26,161 nucleotides of DNA, taken from NCBI RefSeq assembly GCF_937997535.1, contig NZ_CALKTT010000069.1:1-26161 (forward strand). The letters are read 5' to 3'. Shown here piece by piece: positions 1-8,100 of this stretch. Position 1 is the first letter of the stretch; each line of letters opens with the position of its first letter. The notes under the pieces were generated by a model. The model saw only the letters and a list, made by a program, of their open reading frames with translations. It ran no database searches and was not told the origin of the DNA. This DNA is from an uncultured Campylobacter sp. (lineage in GTDB: Bacteria > Campylobacterota > Campylobacteria > Campylobacterales > Campylobacteraceae). The translations under genes were made by a program, and so were the position numbers.

Positions 1-2
1 AG

Positions 3-275
3 TGTGATTTTAATACCCTTAAAGATGGAAGCAACTCCTATAAAAATTGCGTGAACGCTAAAACGGTCGTAGAGGAAAAGAGTATGGCGTATTCGGTCAA
101 GTATTATATGGAACACTTGGACGAAGCCAAGGCTATTATAGAAAAATATAAAGAGAAAGTTCCAGCCGATGAAAATAGTGTCGAAGCTGTTAATTTAAGA
201 CATGCCCACGACGCTGTTTTCTTGAGCAGATCTAAGAATCGTCTGGTAATACCAGATGCTCCACGTTCGAATTAA
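3..275 (+). CDS. C-terminal part of an unrecognised protein, cut by the window edge
   Basis: The reading frame is open from the first bases to the TAA at 273-275, giving about 90 residues. A GTG at 51 could be read as a start, but the frame continues upstream without a stop, so this is more likely the end of a longer gene. The visible part is hydrophilic and lysine/glutamate rich, with a probable helical stretch (MEHLDEAKAIIEKYKEKV), no membrane segment and no motif I recognise. Function unknown. Confidence 0.45.
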   Translation, partial: CDFNTLKDGSNSYKNCVNAKTVVEEKSMAYSVKYYMEHLDEAKAIIEKYKEKVPADENSVEAVNLRHAHDAVFLSRSKNRLVIPDAPRSN

Positions 276-347
276 AGAATATCAAAAATAGCCAGGAAGT
301 AATTTTAATATTAAACCCTCCTCCTTTCTTATGTTCTTAATGTATTC

Positions 348-390
348 TAAATTTACTCTGCGTTTTCGGTGCAGGGTAAATTTACCCTGC
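348..390. repeat. Nested inverted repeats: 14-bp hairpin plus perfect 20-bp palindrome
   Basis: TAAATTTACTCTGC (348-361) pairs with GCAGGGTAAATTTA (371-384) across a 9-nt loop, with one G-T pair. The right arm is itself the first part of the perfect palindrome GCAGGGTAAATTTACCCTGC (371-390). The two structures are mutually exclusive. It lies about 70 bases after the partial gene's stop, so it could act as its terminator, though no clear T-run follows. An operator is an alternative. Confidence 0.5.
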
Positions 391-580
391 GCTCGCCGAA
401 TTTTGCCGCATAAATCTCGCCCACGAAATGACATGGCGCGAAATTCTACTTTATGGATTTTGGAATTTCAAATTTTAAAGTCTGCGAGCTTTTGGCTAGC
501 GCAGAAAAGACTTGCGGGCTGCGCGGCGCCTTAAAATTTAATCATTTTAAAATTTACGCCGCGTGGCTAGTCTAAATTTC

Positions 581-650
581 ACTCGGCGGCGGTTTGTGCG
601 GCGTGCTAAATTTAACCTCGCTCGCGCCTCTTATCCGCACCCTATTCTAA
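581..650. repeat. Dispersed intergenic repeat, copy A
   Basis: This 70-bp stretch matches 1361-1430 at 59 of 70 positions without gaps, at an exact offset of 780 bases. The identical core is GCGTGCTAAATTTAACCTCG (601-620). Similarity continues weakly on both sides. The two copies bracket the Sel1-repeat gene. Confidence 0.6.
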
Positions 651-685
651 ATTTAAAATTTCAAATTTTCGGCGCGCATTTAAAT

Positions 686-1150
686 TTAATATCCTAGCTC
701 GCTTAGCCGTTTGTAGTCATCGCAGCCGAGCTGATCCCCTAAATTGCACGCTTTGCGAAAATACTCCTTCGCGAGCTTTGCATCTCTGCCTACGCCTCTG
801 TAACCATCATACATATTACCGACGTTACGGCAGCCCCTACTCATGCCCGAATCGCATACTTTCGTAAATAATTCAATCGCTTTTTTATAATCCGCGTCTA
901 CCAAACATAAACTACCCAGAACAAGACATCCTAGATTATCCCCCAAATCACACGCTTTGGAATATAGCTCGTTTGCTTTTTTATAATCTTGCTTTACACC
1001 CTCCTCACCCCGCTCATACAAGGCCCCGAGATTAATGCAGCTTTCCGTGTTATTTTGCTCGCATTCGCTTTGTAGCTTTTGGATAACGACATTCACCTCA
1101 GTAGCAAGCAGGGTTGCCGCACTTAAGAAAATCCAAATCGCTTTTTTCAT
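686..1150 (-). CDS. Secreted Sel1-like repeat (Hcp-type cysteine-rich) protein
   Basis: 154 residues. The start MKKAIWIFLSAATLLA is a signal peptide, so the protein is probably periplasmic or secreted. Four Cys-x7-Cys pairs follow, in the segments CEQNNTESC, CDLGDNLGC, CDSGMSRGC and CNLGDQLGC, each within a helical hairpin of roughly 36 residues. This is the disulfide-stapled Sel1-like repeat pattern of the Helicobacter cysteine-rich protein (Hcp) family, known in Campylobacter and Helicobacter as small secreted proteins, some of which bind beta-lactams or host cells. Here the fold is inferred from motifs and the role is open. AAGGAT lies upstream of the ATG. The gene stands alone between two copies of an intergenic repeat. 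It is short for the family, with about four repeats. Confidence 0.85.
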   Translation of the reverse strand: MKKAIWIFLSAATLLATEVNVVIQKLQSECEQNNTESCINLGALYERGEEGVKQDYKKANELYSKACDLGDNLGCLVLGSLCLVDADYKKAIELFTKVCDSGMSRGCRNVGNMYDGYRGVGRDAKLAKEYFRKACNLGDQLGCDDYKRLSELGY

Positions 1151-1526
1151 GATCTGATCCTTATTGAAAATTTCGCTATTTTATGAAATACAGGCTTAAA
1201 TTTAAAGTAATTTACCAAAACGGTAATACAAATAGCTGCAAGGGCGACAAATAATCGTAATTAAACAATAAGGCGGCGGTGAAATTTCGCAACCTTATGC
1301 GTCAAATTTCGCAGTGTGATGTGCTAAATTTCACGATCTCACATGCCGCTAGTCAAATTTTCTCGGAGGCGGTTTGCGCGGCGTGCTAAATTTAACCTCG
1401 TTCGCACACTTTATCCGCGCCCTAGTATAAATTAAAATTTCAAATCCGCGGCGAAATTCCGTGATATGACGGCAAAGCGTCGCGGGTCGGCGATTTGTAC
1501 GGCGCGACCGCGCCCTTTCGCCGCTA
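1151..1526. other. Intergenic region between the Sel1-repeat gene and the cstA operon end
   Basis: 376 bases. The Sel1-repeat promoter should lie in the first 100 bases (AT-rich, with CATAAAAT near 1178-1185 as a possible -10 on the minus strand). Copy B of the intergenic repeat is at 1361-1430. A small GC hairpin, GGCGC-GACC-GCGCC (near 1501-1514), lies just beyond the ybdD-like stop without a T-run. No gene seen. Confidence 0.4.
1361..1430. repeat. Dispersed intergenic repeat, copy B
   Basis: Second copy of the repeat at 581-650, in the same orientation, with 59 of 70 identical positions and the same 20-base core at 1381-1400. It lies downstream of the cstA-ybdD genes and upstream of the Sel1-repeat gene. 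Confidence 0.6.
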
Positions 1527-1742
1527 TCAGCACTTGACGTTTTTTGCCTTGCTATCTTGCATCGCGCGGAAAAATTCCGCCTTGCTTAGCGGGACTTCGT
1601 CAGGATGGGCGCTTCTGAAATGGCGCAGGTAGCCCTCGTAATCGCCGAGCCCGATGAGCGGCGCAAGTGCGGCATCCGCGCGCGCCAAAAACCTCGCCAC
1701 GGCCTTCGGGACTGCGAGCGGATTAAATTTAAACTTTTTCAT
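1527..1742 (-). CDS. ybdD: YbdD/YjiX family small protein, partner of CstA
   Basis: 71 residues, soluble and basic at the N-terminus. The pattern YEGYLRHFRSAHPDEVPLS followed by KAEFFRAMQDSKAK matches the YbdD/YjiX (DUF466) family, whose members are encoded directly after CstA or BtsT carbon-starvation/pyruvate transporters and are thought to be needed for their activity. The family C-terminus usually ends in a basic, Cys-containing tail, and this one ends KNVKC. The ATG lies inside the end of cstA (TATGAAAAAGTTTAA), a 14-nt overlap that implies translational coupling. Confidence 0.85.
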   Translation of the reverse strand: MKKFKFNPLAVPKAVARFLARADAALAPLIGLGDYEGYLRHFRSAHPDEVPLSKAEFFRAMQDSKAKNVKC

Positions 1743-3810
1743 AAACGCCCCTATCTACGTACTCGCTTTCTGCTAGCTTGAAATATCCCTCGCTCGCGCC
1801 GCCCTTTGAAATTTTAAGGCACATTCGGATCGTTTGAGCGATGACGATGATCGTAACGACGACGAAAAGAGCACATAGCACGGCGTCGATGACGTTATTT
1901 CTGATGATAGCCTGCGCCTTTTCGATCGCCGCAGGATCGCTTAGGCTAGCGAGCTTGGCGGCGGTGTTTTGCGCGATAGCCACGTGGCTTACAGCGTCGT
2001 GCACGCGCTCGCCGTTAGCCGGCATCAACTTCAAGATCGCCGCATAAAGCGTGGTTATAAGCACCCAGATCGCAGGAGCGATCGTAACGAAGGTGTATTT
2101 TTGCTTGCCCATTTTAAAAAGCACCACCGTCGCAAGCAGCAGCGCGATACCCGCGAGCATCTGATTGGACGCGCCGAAAAGCGGCCACAGCGTGTAAATT
2201 CCGCCCATAGGATCGGTAACGCCGCTGTAGAGCAGATAGCCCCAGCCCGCCACGCAGATCACCGTCGCGATGATGCCGCAGAGGAAATTTTTGGTATCGG
2301 AAAAGGGCTTATAGACGTTGCCTAAAATTTCTTGCACCATAAAGCGACCGGTGCGCGTGCCCGCATCGACCGCGGTCAGAATAAACAGCGCCTCAAACAA
2401 AATTGCGAAATGGTACCAAAACGCCATCAACTCCTTGCCGCCGATGATCTGATGCAGCAGCATCGTTAGCCCCATCGCAAAGGTAGGAGCGCCGCCCGTG
2501 CGGCTCATCATCGTGGTTTCGCCGACGTTTGAAGCCAAGGTGCCGATCTGATCGGGCGTGATGCTAAATCCGATAGAGTTTATATACGCCGCGGCGCTTA
2601 CCGCGTCTTTGCCAAGTACCGCAGCGGGCGAGTTGATAGCGAAGTATTCGCCCGGGCTTAGGATGCACGCAGCCACAAGCGCCATTACGCCCACGAGGCT
2701 TTCCATAAGCATCGAGCCGTAGCCGATGAAAAGAGCGTGGGTTTCGCGCTCAAGCATCTTCGGCGTCGTGCCGCTGGAGATCAGCGCGTGAAAGCCCGAA
2801 ATCGCGCCGCATGCGATCGTGATAAACAAAAATGGAAATATCGGACCTGCAAAAACGGGACCCGTGCCGTCGATAAATTTCGTCGTAGCGGGCATTTTAA
2901 GCTCGGGTGCGACAAAGATTATCGCGACCGCCATGCCGATGATGACGCCAAGCTTAAGGAAGGTGCTTAGATAATCGCGCGGCGCGAGCAGCAGCCACAC
3001 TGGCAAAATCGCCGCTACAAAGCCGTAGCCGATCGTAAGGAGCGCGAGCGTCTCGCCCTTTAGCGAAAAGACGTCGTGCCAGTACGGATCGATCGCCACG
3101 TAATGCCCGCCCCAAAGCGAAAGCATCAGCAAAACAAAGCCGATGATCGATGCCTCGCTGACCTTGCCCGGGCGCAAGAACCTCATATAAACTCCCATAA
3201 ACAGGGCGATCGGTATCGTCATCGCGATCGTAAAAAGCCCCCACGGAGAGTTCGCGAGCGCCTTTACGACAACCATCGCCAAGATCGCCACGATGATCAG
3301 CATGATGAAAAAAATTCCGATCATCGCGATGCCGCCAGTAAGCTTGCCCATCTCATCTTTGATCATCTCGCCGAGGCTCTTGCCTCCGCGGCGCGTGGAG
3401 AGCACGAGCACGATGAAATCATGCACCGCGCCTGCGAGCACGACGCCTACCAAAAGCCAGATCATGCCGGGCAGATAGCCCATTTGCGCGGCTACTACCG
3501 GGCCTACGAGTGGTCCGGCGCCTGCGATAGCGGCGAAATGGTGGCCGAAAAGGACGTATTTGTTCGTAGGAACGTAATCACGCCCGTCGTTTCGGATAAC
3601 CGCAGGAGTTGCACGGCGATCGTCCAGCTCAAAGACGCGATACGCGATAAAGCGCCCGTAGAAGGTGTATCCGATCAGATAGATGCACGCGCTGGCCACT
3701 ACAAGCCAGACGGCGCTGATGCTCTCGCCTTTATTTAGTGCAAGTACGCCGAAACACCACGCCCCTATGACGGCAACCGCCGCCCAAAGGATCTTTTGCC
3801 AAAATTTCAT
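1729..3810 (-). CDS. cstA: CstA family carbon-starvation / peptide or pyruvate transporter
   Basis: About 693 residues with many membrane-spanning segments. The family hallmark is clear: DGRDYVPTNKYVLFGHHF followed by AAIAGAGPLVGPVVAAQMGY, near residues 75-115, and later LASNVGETTMMSRTGGAPT. CstA proteins import peptides or pyruvate when carbon is scarce, and C. jejuni CstA has been linked to peptide use, which suits an organism that lives on amino acids. A GTG at 3816 is possible, but AAGGAG sits 5 nt before the ATG at 3810 and overlaps that GTG, so the ATG is chosen. It overlaps the ybdD-like gene by 14 nt. The substrate cannot be fixed from sequence alone. Confidence 0.93.
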   Translation of the reverse strand: MKFWQKILWAAVAVIGAWCFGVLALNKGESISAVWLVVASACIYLIGYTFYGRFIAYRVFELDDRRATPAVIRNDGRDYVPTNKYVLFGHHFAAIAGAGPLVGPVVAAQMGYLPGMIWLLVGVVLAGAVHDFIVLVLSTRRGGKSLGEMIKDEMGKLTGGIAMIGIFFIMLIIVAILAMVVVKALANSPWGLFTIAMTIPIALFMGVYMRFLRPGKVSEASIIGFVLLMLSLWGGHYVAIDPYWHDVFSLKGETLALLTIGYGFVAAILPVWLLLAPRDYLSTFLKLGVIIGMAVAIIFVAPELKMPATTKFIDGTGPVFAGPIFPFLFITIACGAISGFHALISSGTTPKMLERETHALFIGYGSMLMESLVGVMALVAACILSPGEYFAINSPAAVLGKDAVSAAAYINSIGFSITPDQIGTLASNVGETTMMSRTGGAPTFAMGLTMLLHQIIGGKELMAFWYHFAILFEALFILTAVDAGTRTGRFMVQEILGNVYKPFSDTKNFLCGIIATVICVAGWGYLLYSGVTDPMGGIYTLWPLFGASNQMLAGIALLLATVVLFKMGKQKYTFVTIAPAIWVLITTLYAAILKLMPANGERVHDAVSHVAIAQNTAAKLASLSDPAAIEKAQAIIRNNVIDAVLCALFVVVTIIVIAQTIRMCLKISKGGASEGYFKLAESEYVDRGVYEKV

Positions 3811-4183
3811 GCTCACTCCTTAAAGCTTAGCGAGCGGCTTTGGCGCAATTCGTCGTTTAACAAAACGGCTTGCGGCTTTAAAGCTGGGCTCGTTAAATAA
3901 AATTTAGTGCGTATTTTATCGGCGTTTTTATAATTTAAAGCTGAATCGCGAAATTAAAAAGAGCTCTTTCGGCGTTTAAATTTAACGCCTAAATTTTGAA
4001 TGTCAAATTTAAATAGGCGGCTTGGAGACGCGCGAAATTTTAACATTTAATCGACCTAAATTTAACTCCTCAGCTCTTAGCCGTTATAGAATTTATCGCG
4101 GTTTAAGAAATCAAGCGATAAAATCCCATGATAACGATTTTAATTTCTTAATAAAAATCGCGAATACTTTTAGGAGGAAATTT
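3811..4183. other. Divergent intergenic region between cstA and the heme operon
   Basis: About 370 bases that must hold the outward promoters of cstA (minus) and the hmu-type operon (plus). AT-rich -10-like strings are present for cstA (minus-strand GATAAAAT near 3920 and TATAAA near 3930). For the plus strand see the Fur-like site at 4129-4143. I looked for a cobalamin riboswitch, since the transporter family also includes B12 importers, and saw no convincing B12 box. Confidence 0.4.
4117..4143 (+). promoter_or_regulatory. Candidate promoter -10 and Fur-like operator for the heme operon
   Basis: GATAAAAT (4117-4124) resembles a Campylobacter -10 element. Immediately downstream, TGATAACGATTTTAA (4129-4143) matches the 7-1-7 Fur consensus TGATAAT-N-ATTATCA at 11 of 14 positions. 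A Fur site over the start point would repress the operon when iron is plentiful, as expected for heme-iron acquisition. This is pattern matching only. Confidence 0.35.
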
Positions 4184-4378
4184 ATGCCGAATCAGGTGTG
4201 CGGCTACGTACTTTTTCGCGCTGATATCAAAAGCTATGTAAGCTGCAAAAATAATTGCGCCAGCCGCGAGAATTTCATAAATTCCGCATGCATAAATTCC
4301 CGACGCCGCTTAAATTTTAAAATATCCGCCGCGACGAAATCTGCGCGTATAGTTCGCCTGGTGGGCTATGAGCTTTAA
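4184..4378 (+). CDS. Short upstream ORF coupled to the permease gene
   Basis: 64 codons from an ATG preceded by AGGAGG at ideal spacing (4172-4177), the strongest Shine-Dalgarno in this part of the window. It ends at a TAA overlapping the permease start by 11 nt. The product is basic, with Cys residues at 6, 21, 25 and 35, and resembles no family I know. The permease ATG itself has only a weak GGTGGG ahead of it, so ribosomes arriving through this ORF may initiate permease translation. It could be a leader peptide, a real small protein, or a chance frame. The longer frame back to 4022 lacks a comparable start. Confidence 0.35.
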   Translation: MPNQVCGYVLFRADIKSYVSCKNNCASRENFINSACINSRRRLNFKISAATKSARIVRLVGYEL

Positions 4379-5336
4379 ATTTTATCTCTTTCTAATCGTA
4401 GCTTTTATATTGCTTGCTTTAGTAGCCGTAAGTAGCGGTGGGGCGAGCATTTCACTGGGCGACATCGTAAAATTTTTCACCTTCGGCGAGATAGACGAGA
4501 CCAAGGAACTGATTCTAACGCAAATGCGCCTGCCGCGCCTCGTGCTTGGAATTTTAATAGGCGCGCTGTTGGCAACTTCGGGGGTGGTTGTGCAAAGTGT
4601 GTTTTTAAACCCGCTTGCGGACCCCTACATCATCGGCATCGCTTCGGCAGCGACCTTCGGCGCGGTCATAGCCTACCTACTGGGGCTTAGCGACGTTTTT
4701 TACGGAATTTTCGCGTTTTTGGCCGCCAGCGGGCTTTCACTCGTGATCTTTAAGCTCGCAGCCCATACCCGCTCAATCTCTACTCTGCTGATCGTAGGCA
4801 TCGCCGTATCGTCCTTTTTGGGCGCATTTACATCCTTTGCGGTCTATCTAATCGGAGAGGATAGTTTTAGGATTACGGCGTGGATGATGGGCTATCTAGG
4901 CGGCGCAAACTGGCAAAAGATCGCGCTTTTGCTGCCGCCGCTGCTGTTTTGCATGGCGTATTTTTACGCAAAGCGCCACGAGCTAAATATCATCTTAAAC
5001 GGCGACGAGGAGGCGAAGTCGCTCGGACTCAACGTCGAGAAGTCCAAAAAAAGCCTGCTCATCGTCTCCTCGCTCATCATCGGCTTTTCAGTCGCGTTTA
5101 CGGGGATGATAGGCTTTGTGGGGCTCATCATTCCGCACACGCTTCGCATGGCGCTTCGCACGTCTAGCAACGCCGTGCTGATCCCCGCTAGCGCGCTTAC
5201 GGGCGGGCTTTTTCTTTTGTTTTGCGACGTCATAGCCAAAAACATCCTCTCACCGGTAGAAATTCCGATCGGCGTGGTGACCTCCTTTTTCGGCGCGCCC
5301 TTTTTCCTATACCTCGCGTTTAGGAAGCATGCATGA
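4368..5336 (+). CDS. hmuU: FecCD/BtuC-type ABC importer permease, probably for heme
   Basis: 322 residues, with roughly nine or ten membrane segments. Family signatures are plain: RLPRLVLGILIGALLA, then QSVFLNPLADPYIIGIASAA near residues 75-95, GMIGFVGLIIPHTLRM near 245-260 (the coupling helix that contacts the ATPase), and EIPIGVVTSFFGAPFFLYL at the C-terminus. This family moves ferric siderophores, heme or cobalamin across the inner membrane. The substrate is assigned as heme from the downstream HmuW- and HmuF-like genes, not from the permease itself. It is slightly shorter than typical, mostly at the N-terminus. It overlaps the ATPase gene by 4 nt (ATGA). Confidence 0.85.
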   Translation: MSFKFYLFLIVAFILLALVAVSSGGASISLGDIVKFFTFGEIDETKELILTQMRLPRLVLGILIGALLATSGVVVQSVFLNPLADPYIIGIASAATFGAVIAYLLGLSDVFYGIFAFLAASGLSLVIFKLAAHTRSISTLLIVGIAVSSFLGAFTSFAVYLIGEDSFRITAWMMGYLGGANWQKIALLLPPLLFCMAYFYAKRHELNIILNGDEEAKSLGLNVEKSKKSLLIVSSLIIGFSVAFTGMIGFVGLIIPHTLRMALRTSSNAVLIPASALTGGLFLLFCDVIAKNILSPVEIPIGVVTSFFGAPFFLYLAFRKHA

Positions 5337-6106
5337 AAATTTCGGCGCTAAACTTCAGCTACGGCAAGCGGGCGATTTTGCGAGGCATCGAGCTAAATTT
5401 AAAACGGGGCAAATTTTACGGGATTTTGGGTCCCAACGGCTGCGGCAAGAGCACATTGCTAAAAAATATCTTGCAAATTTTAAAGCCTGCAAGCGGGATC
5501 ATCGAAATAAACGGCAAAAGAGCGAGCGAATACGGCCTTAAAGAGCTTGCGGCGCTCATCGGCTTCGTACCGCAAAAAACGGCCCTCGCCGCGCCGCTTA
5601 GCGTGAAGGAAATTTTGCTTGCGGGCAGATTTTGCCGATTAAAAAGCGCCTTTAGCGGCTACGATGCGAGCGATCACGCTAAAGTGGAGCAGATGGCAGA
5701 GCTTTTGGACGTGAAAAAATTCCTAGATCGCAGCGCGTTTGAGCTAAGCGGCGGGGAGTTTGGGCGGGTGCTGCTTGCCAGAGCGCTCGTTAGCGAGCCT
5801 GAAATTTTACTGCTTGACGAGCCCACCGGCGCGCTAGATATGAACTACGCCATCGAGGCGATGAGCATCTGCGAAAGCCTAACGCGCTCTTTAAATTTAA
5901 CGAGCGTCATCGTGCTGCACGATCTAAATTTAGCCTCGCTTTTTTGCAATGAAATTTTGATGCTAAAAGACGGCGCAGTGAGGTATCGCGGTAGCGCGAG
6001 CGAGCTTTTTACGCCGCAGATCATAAAAGAAATTTACGGCTTTGACGCCCTAATAGTAGAAGAAAACGGGGTAAAGTTTATACTACCCAAAAAGGAGAAA
6101 TTATGA
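5333..6106 (+). CDS. hmuV: ABC importer ATPase, iron-chelate/heme type
   Basis: 257 residues, all catalytic motifs intact: Walker A GPNGCGKST (33-41), Q-loop VPQ (Gln81), signature LSGGE (138-142), Walker B ILLLDEP (158-164) and H-loop His196. It belongs to the FepC/BtuD/HmuV group that powers FecCD-type permeases at the inner face of the membrane. It overlaps the permease gene and the binding-protein gene by 4 nt each, so the three should be made together. Substrate inferred from context: heme more likely than siderophore or B12. Confidence 0.88.
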   Translation: MKISALNFSYGKRAILRGIELNLKRGKFYGILGPNGCGKSTLLKNILQILKPASGIIEINGKRASEYGLKELAALIGFVPQKTALAAPLSVKEILLAGRFCRLKSAFSGYDASDHAKVEQMAELLDVKKFLDRSAFELSGGEFGRVLLARALVSEPEILLLDEPTGALDMNYAIEAMSICESLTRSLNLTSVIVLHDLNLASLFCNEILMLKDGAVRYRGSASELFTPQIIKEIYGFDALIVEENGVKFILPKKEKL

Positions 6107-6885
6107 AAAAAATTCTTATAGCTTTGCTTTCGGCGAGTTTTGCGCTCGCCAAAGGCCTGGTAGTGCTCGACCCCGCCGCAGTCGAGATCATCTACGCTTT
6201 AGGCGCGCAGGATCAGATCGCTGCGATCGCCACCACTTCGATGAGCAAGATCCGCCCGGAGGCAGAAACCGCAAAACTACCAAGCGTAGGCACCTACGTA
6301 AAGCCCAACCTCGAAAAGATCGTCGAGCTTAAGCCCGATCTGGTTATCACGAGCTTTCACTCCGCGGGCGTTAGCGAAAATCTACAAAAGCTGGGACTTA
6401 AGAGCCTTGCGATGGATGCAAACTCCACCGCAGACATCTGCCAAAACGTAAAGAAGGTTGCGGCGATCGTAAAAAAAGAGAGCGAGGCGGATAAAATTTG
6501 CGCGCGGATGGATGGAATTTTTGCAGATAAACCCGCTCTTCGCGGCAAAAAAGTAGCGCTATTTTTCGGCTCAAACGCCACTATGGCCTTTAACGATAAA
6601 ACCCTAGTAGGCGATATTTTCGCTCGCCTAGGCGCCAAAAATATCGCAGACGGCCTAAAGGGCAGCACGCCTTCGGTATCCGCAGAATACATCTTGGAGC
6701 AAAACCCCGATATTATGATCATCGTAGGCGGCGAGACGGAGGATTTTTTAAAAGCAAATCCGATCCTTAGAAATACCAAAGCGGTAAAATCGGGCAAAAT
6801 TTTAAAGGCCCCGACGCTCATCTTGCGTGGAAGCCCGCAGATCGGCGAGACGGTGGATGAAATTTACGCGGAGGCAACGAAATAG
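6103..6885 (+). CDS. hmuT: Periplasmic binding protein of the heme-type ABC importer
   Basis: 260 residues. A signal peptide (MKKILIALLSASFALAKG) has no lipobox cysteine, so the mature protein is soluble in the periplasm. The helical-backbone binding fold is recognisable: LDPAAVEIIYALGAQDQIAAI, then LPSVGTYVKPNLEKIVELKP followed by DLVI, then ILEQNPDIMIIVGG, the usual layout of the BtuF/HmuT/FepB superfamily. It delivers ligand to the upstream permease. The sequence alone does not separate heme from cobalamin binding; the downstream enzymes favour heme. Start by ATGA overlap with the ATPase gene. No outer-membrane TonB-dependent receptor is in the window, so one must be encoded elsewhere. Confidence 0.82.
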   Translation: MKKILIALLSASFALAKGLVVLDPAAVEIIYALGAQDQIAAIATTSMSKIRPEAETAKLPSVGTYVKPNLEKIVELKPDLVITSFHSAGVSENLQKLGLKSLAMDANSTADICQNVKKVAAIVKKESEADKICARMDGIFADKPALRGKKVALFFGSNATMAFNDKTLVGDIFARLGAKNIADGLKGSTPSVSAEYILEQNPDIMIIVGGETEDFLKANPILRNTKAVKSGKILKAPTLILRGSPQIGETVDEIYAEATK

Positions 6886-8100
6886 ATGTTTAAAGAACGC
6901 ATTAAATCCCACCACCGCTCCAAACTTTTCGAGAGCGTTTCTGCGAGCGAAAACGAGCTATTCGACGCGCTAGAGCAGCCCGCCAAAGACAGCGACTGCG
7001 TGATCTATCTGCATGTGCCCTTTTGCGACAACATCTGCTCGTTTTGTTCAATGATGCGCTCCAAACTCGGCGACGAGCTGGACGAATACGCTAAATTTTT
7101 AATCCGCCAGATCAAAGACTACGGCGAGATGCCCTACTTCGATACCAAAAACGTTAAAAGTATCTACTTCGGCGGCGGCACGCCGAGTGTATTTAGCGAA
7201 GCGCACTTTGAAAAGGTTCTGGACGCGCTGCATAAAAATTTTAAGATCGCGGACGACTGCGAGATCAGCATAGAAACCACGCTGCATAATCTAGATACGC
7301 AAAAAGCGCTCGCTCTACAAAGCTTCGGCGTAAATCGCTTTAGCATCGGCGTGCAGACCTTCAGCAGACAGGGGCGCGCGCTTTTAAACCGCGTGCATAA
7401 GCCCGCTCGCGCAATCGAGCGGCTAAAAGATCTTAGAGAAAAATTTGACGGCATGCTCTGCTGCGACATCATCTACAACTTCCCGAACGAAAGCGTAGAG
7501 GAGGCGATCGCAGATGCTAATTACGTAAATGAGCTAGGTCTAGATAGCGCTAGCTTTTACTCGCTGATGTTTTTCGAAGGCTCGGAGTTATCCAAAAAGA
7601 TCGACACCTCCTACTACAATCTGCCGACCGATAAAAAGCTGCACCATGCCTTTGCAGAGGCGCTACTGCAAAGCGGGAATTTCGAGGTTTTGGAGCTTAC
7701 CAAACTTGCTCGAAAAGGGCGCGACAACTACGGCTACATCAAGCTAAGCCACAAGGGTACGGATATCCTGCCTATCGGCAACGGCGCGGGCGGACACGTA
7801 GCGGGCTTCGGAATTTACGGCGTGTCGGGGCACAAGATGATCTCGCGAATCGATGAGCGCGAGGCAAAATATAGCGTGCTAAACAATCTGTTCCAATACC
7901 CGATCGTAAGCTTAAACGAGCTAAAAGAGGCTCTGAGTGCGAGCATTTACGACGAAGCGGTGCAAAAGCTCAAAGAATTTGAGAGCTGGGGGCTTTTGGA
8001 GCTAAAAGATCAAAGATCGATCTTAAACTTGAACGGAATTTTTTGGGGCAACAACATCAACGAAGAGATAGCAAACATCATTAGAAAGGACTTTGTATGA
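6886..8100 (+). CDS. hmuW: HmuW/ChuW/HutW-type radical SAM enzyme for anaerobic heme ring opening
   Basis: 404 residues of the HemN/HemW-like radical SAM group. The iron-sulfur motif is CDNICSFC (Cys47, Cys51, Cys54), preceded by YLHVPF, followed by the SAM-binding loop YFGGGTP (94-100), SIETTL, NRFSIGVQTF and CDIIYNFPN. HmuW/ChuW/HutW proteins are the branch found in heme-uptake operons; ChuW of E. coli O157 opens the heme ring without oxygen and releases iron. The gene starts directly after the binding-protein stop and overlaps the flavodoxin gene by 4 nt, an arrangement that supports heme breakdown over a HemN role in heme synthesis. Alternative: HemW-like heme chaperone, less likely here. 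Confidence 0.8.
   Translation: MFKERIKSHHRSKLFESVSASENELFDALEQPAKDSDCVIYLHVPFCDNICSFCSMMRSKLGDELDEYAKFLIRQIKDYGEMPYFDTKNVKSIYFGGGTPSVFSEAHFEKVLDALHKNFKIADDCEISIETTLHNLDTQKALALQSFGVNRFSIGVQTFSRQGRALLNRVHKPARAIERLKDLREKFDGMLCCDIIYNFPNESVEEAIADANYVNELGLDSASFYSLMFFEGSELSKKIDTSYYNLPTDKKLHHAFAEALLQSGNFEVLELTKLARKGRDNYGYIKLSHKGTDILPIGNGAGGHVAGFGIYGVSGHKMISRIDEREAKYSVLNNLFQYPIVSLNELKEALSASIYDEAVQKLKEFESWGLLELKDQRSILNLNGIFWGNNINEEIANIIRKDFV

Larger units (their letters stand above)
276..685. other. Intergenic region with palindromes and AAATTT-rich sequence
   Basis: About 410 bases between the partial gene and the Sel1-repeat gene. It holds the nested palindromes at 348-390, one copy of an intergenic repeat (581-650), and CGCGGCG...CGCCGCG arms around an AT-rich core near 523-563. 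A 67-codon open frame at 331-534 has no Shine-Dalgarno or protein-like composition and is not taken as a gene. Confidence 0.5.

Noticed and set aside
331..534. 67-codon plus-strand open frame
   Set aside because: It runs through palindromes and intergenic repeat sequence, has no Shine-Dalgarno, and its translation has no protein-like composition.
3076..3738. 220-codon plus-strand frame opposite cstA
   Set aside because: Complete overlap with a clear CstA reading frame; the His/Arg/Asp-rich translation is typical of an antisense shadow.
3811..4367. Possible cobalamin riboswitch ahead of the BtuC-like permease
   Set aside because: I saw no conserved B12 box or matching stems, and the downstream enzymes point to heme instead.
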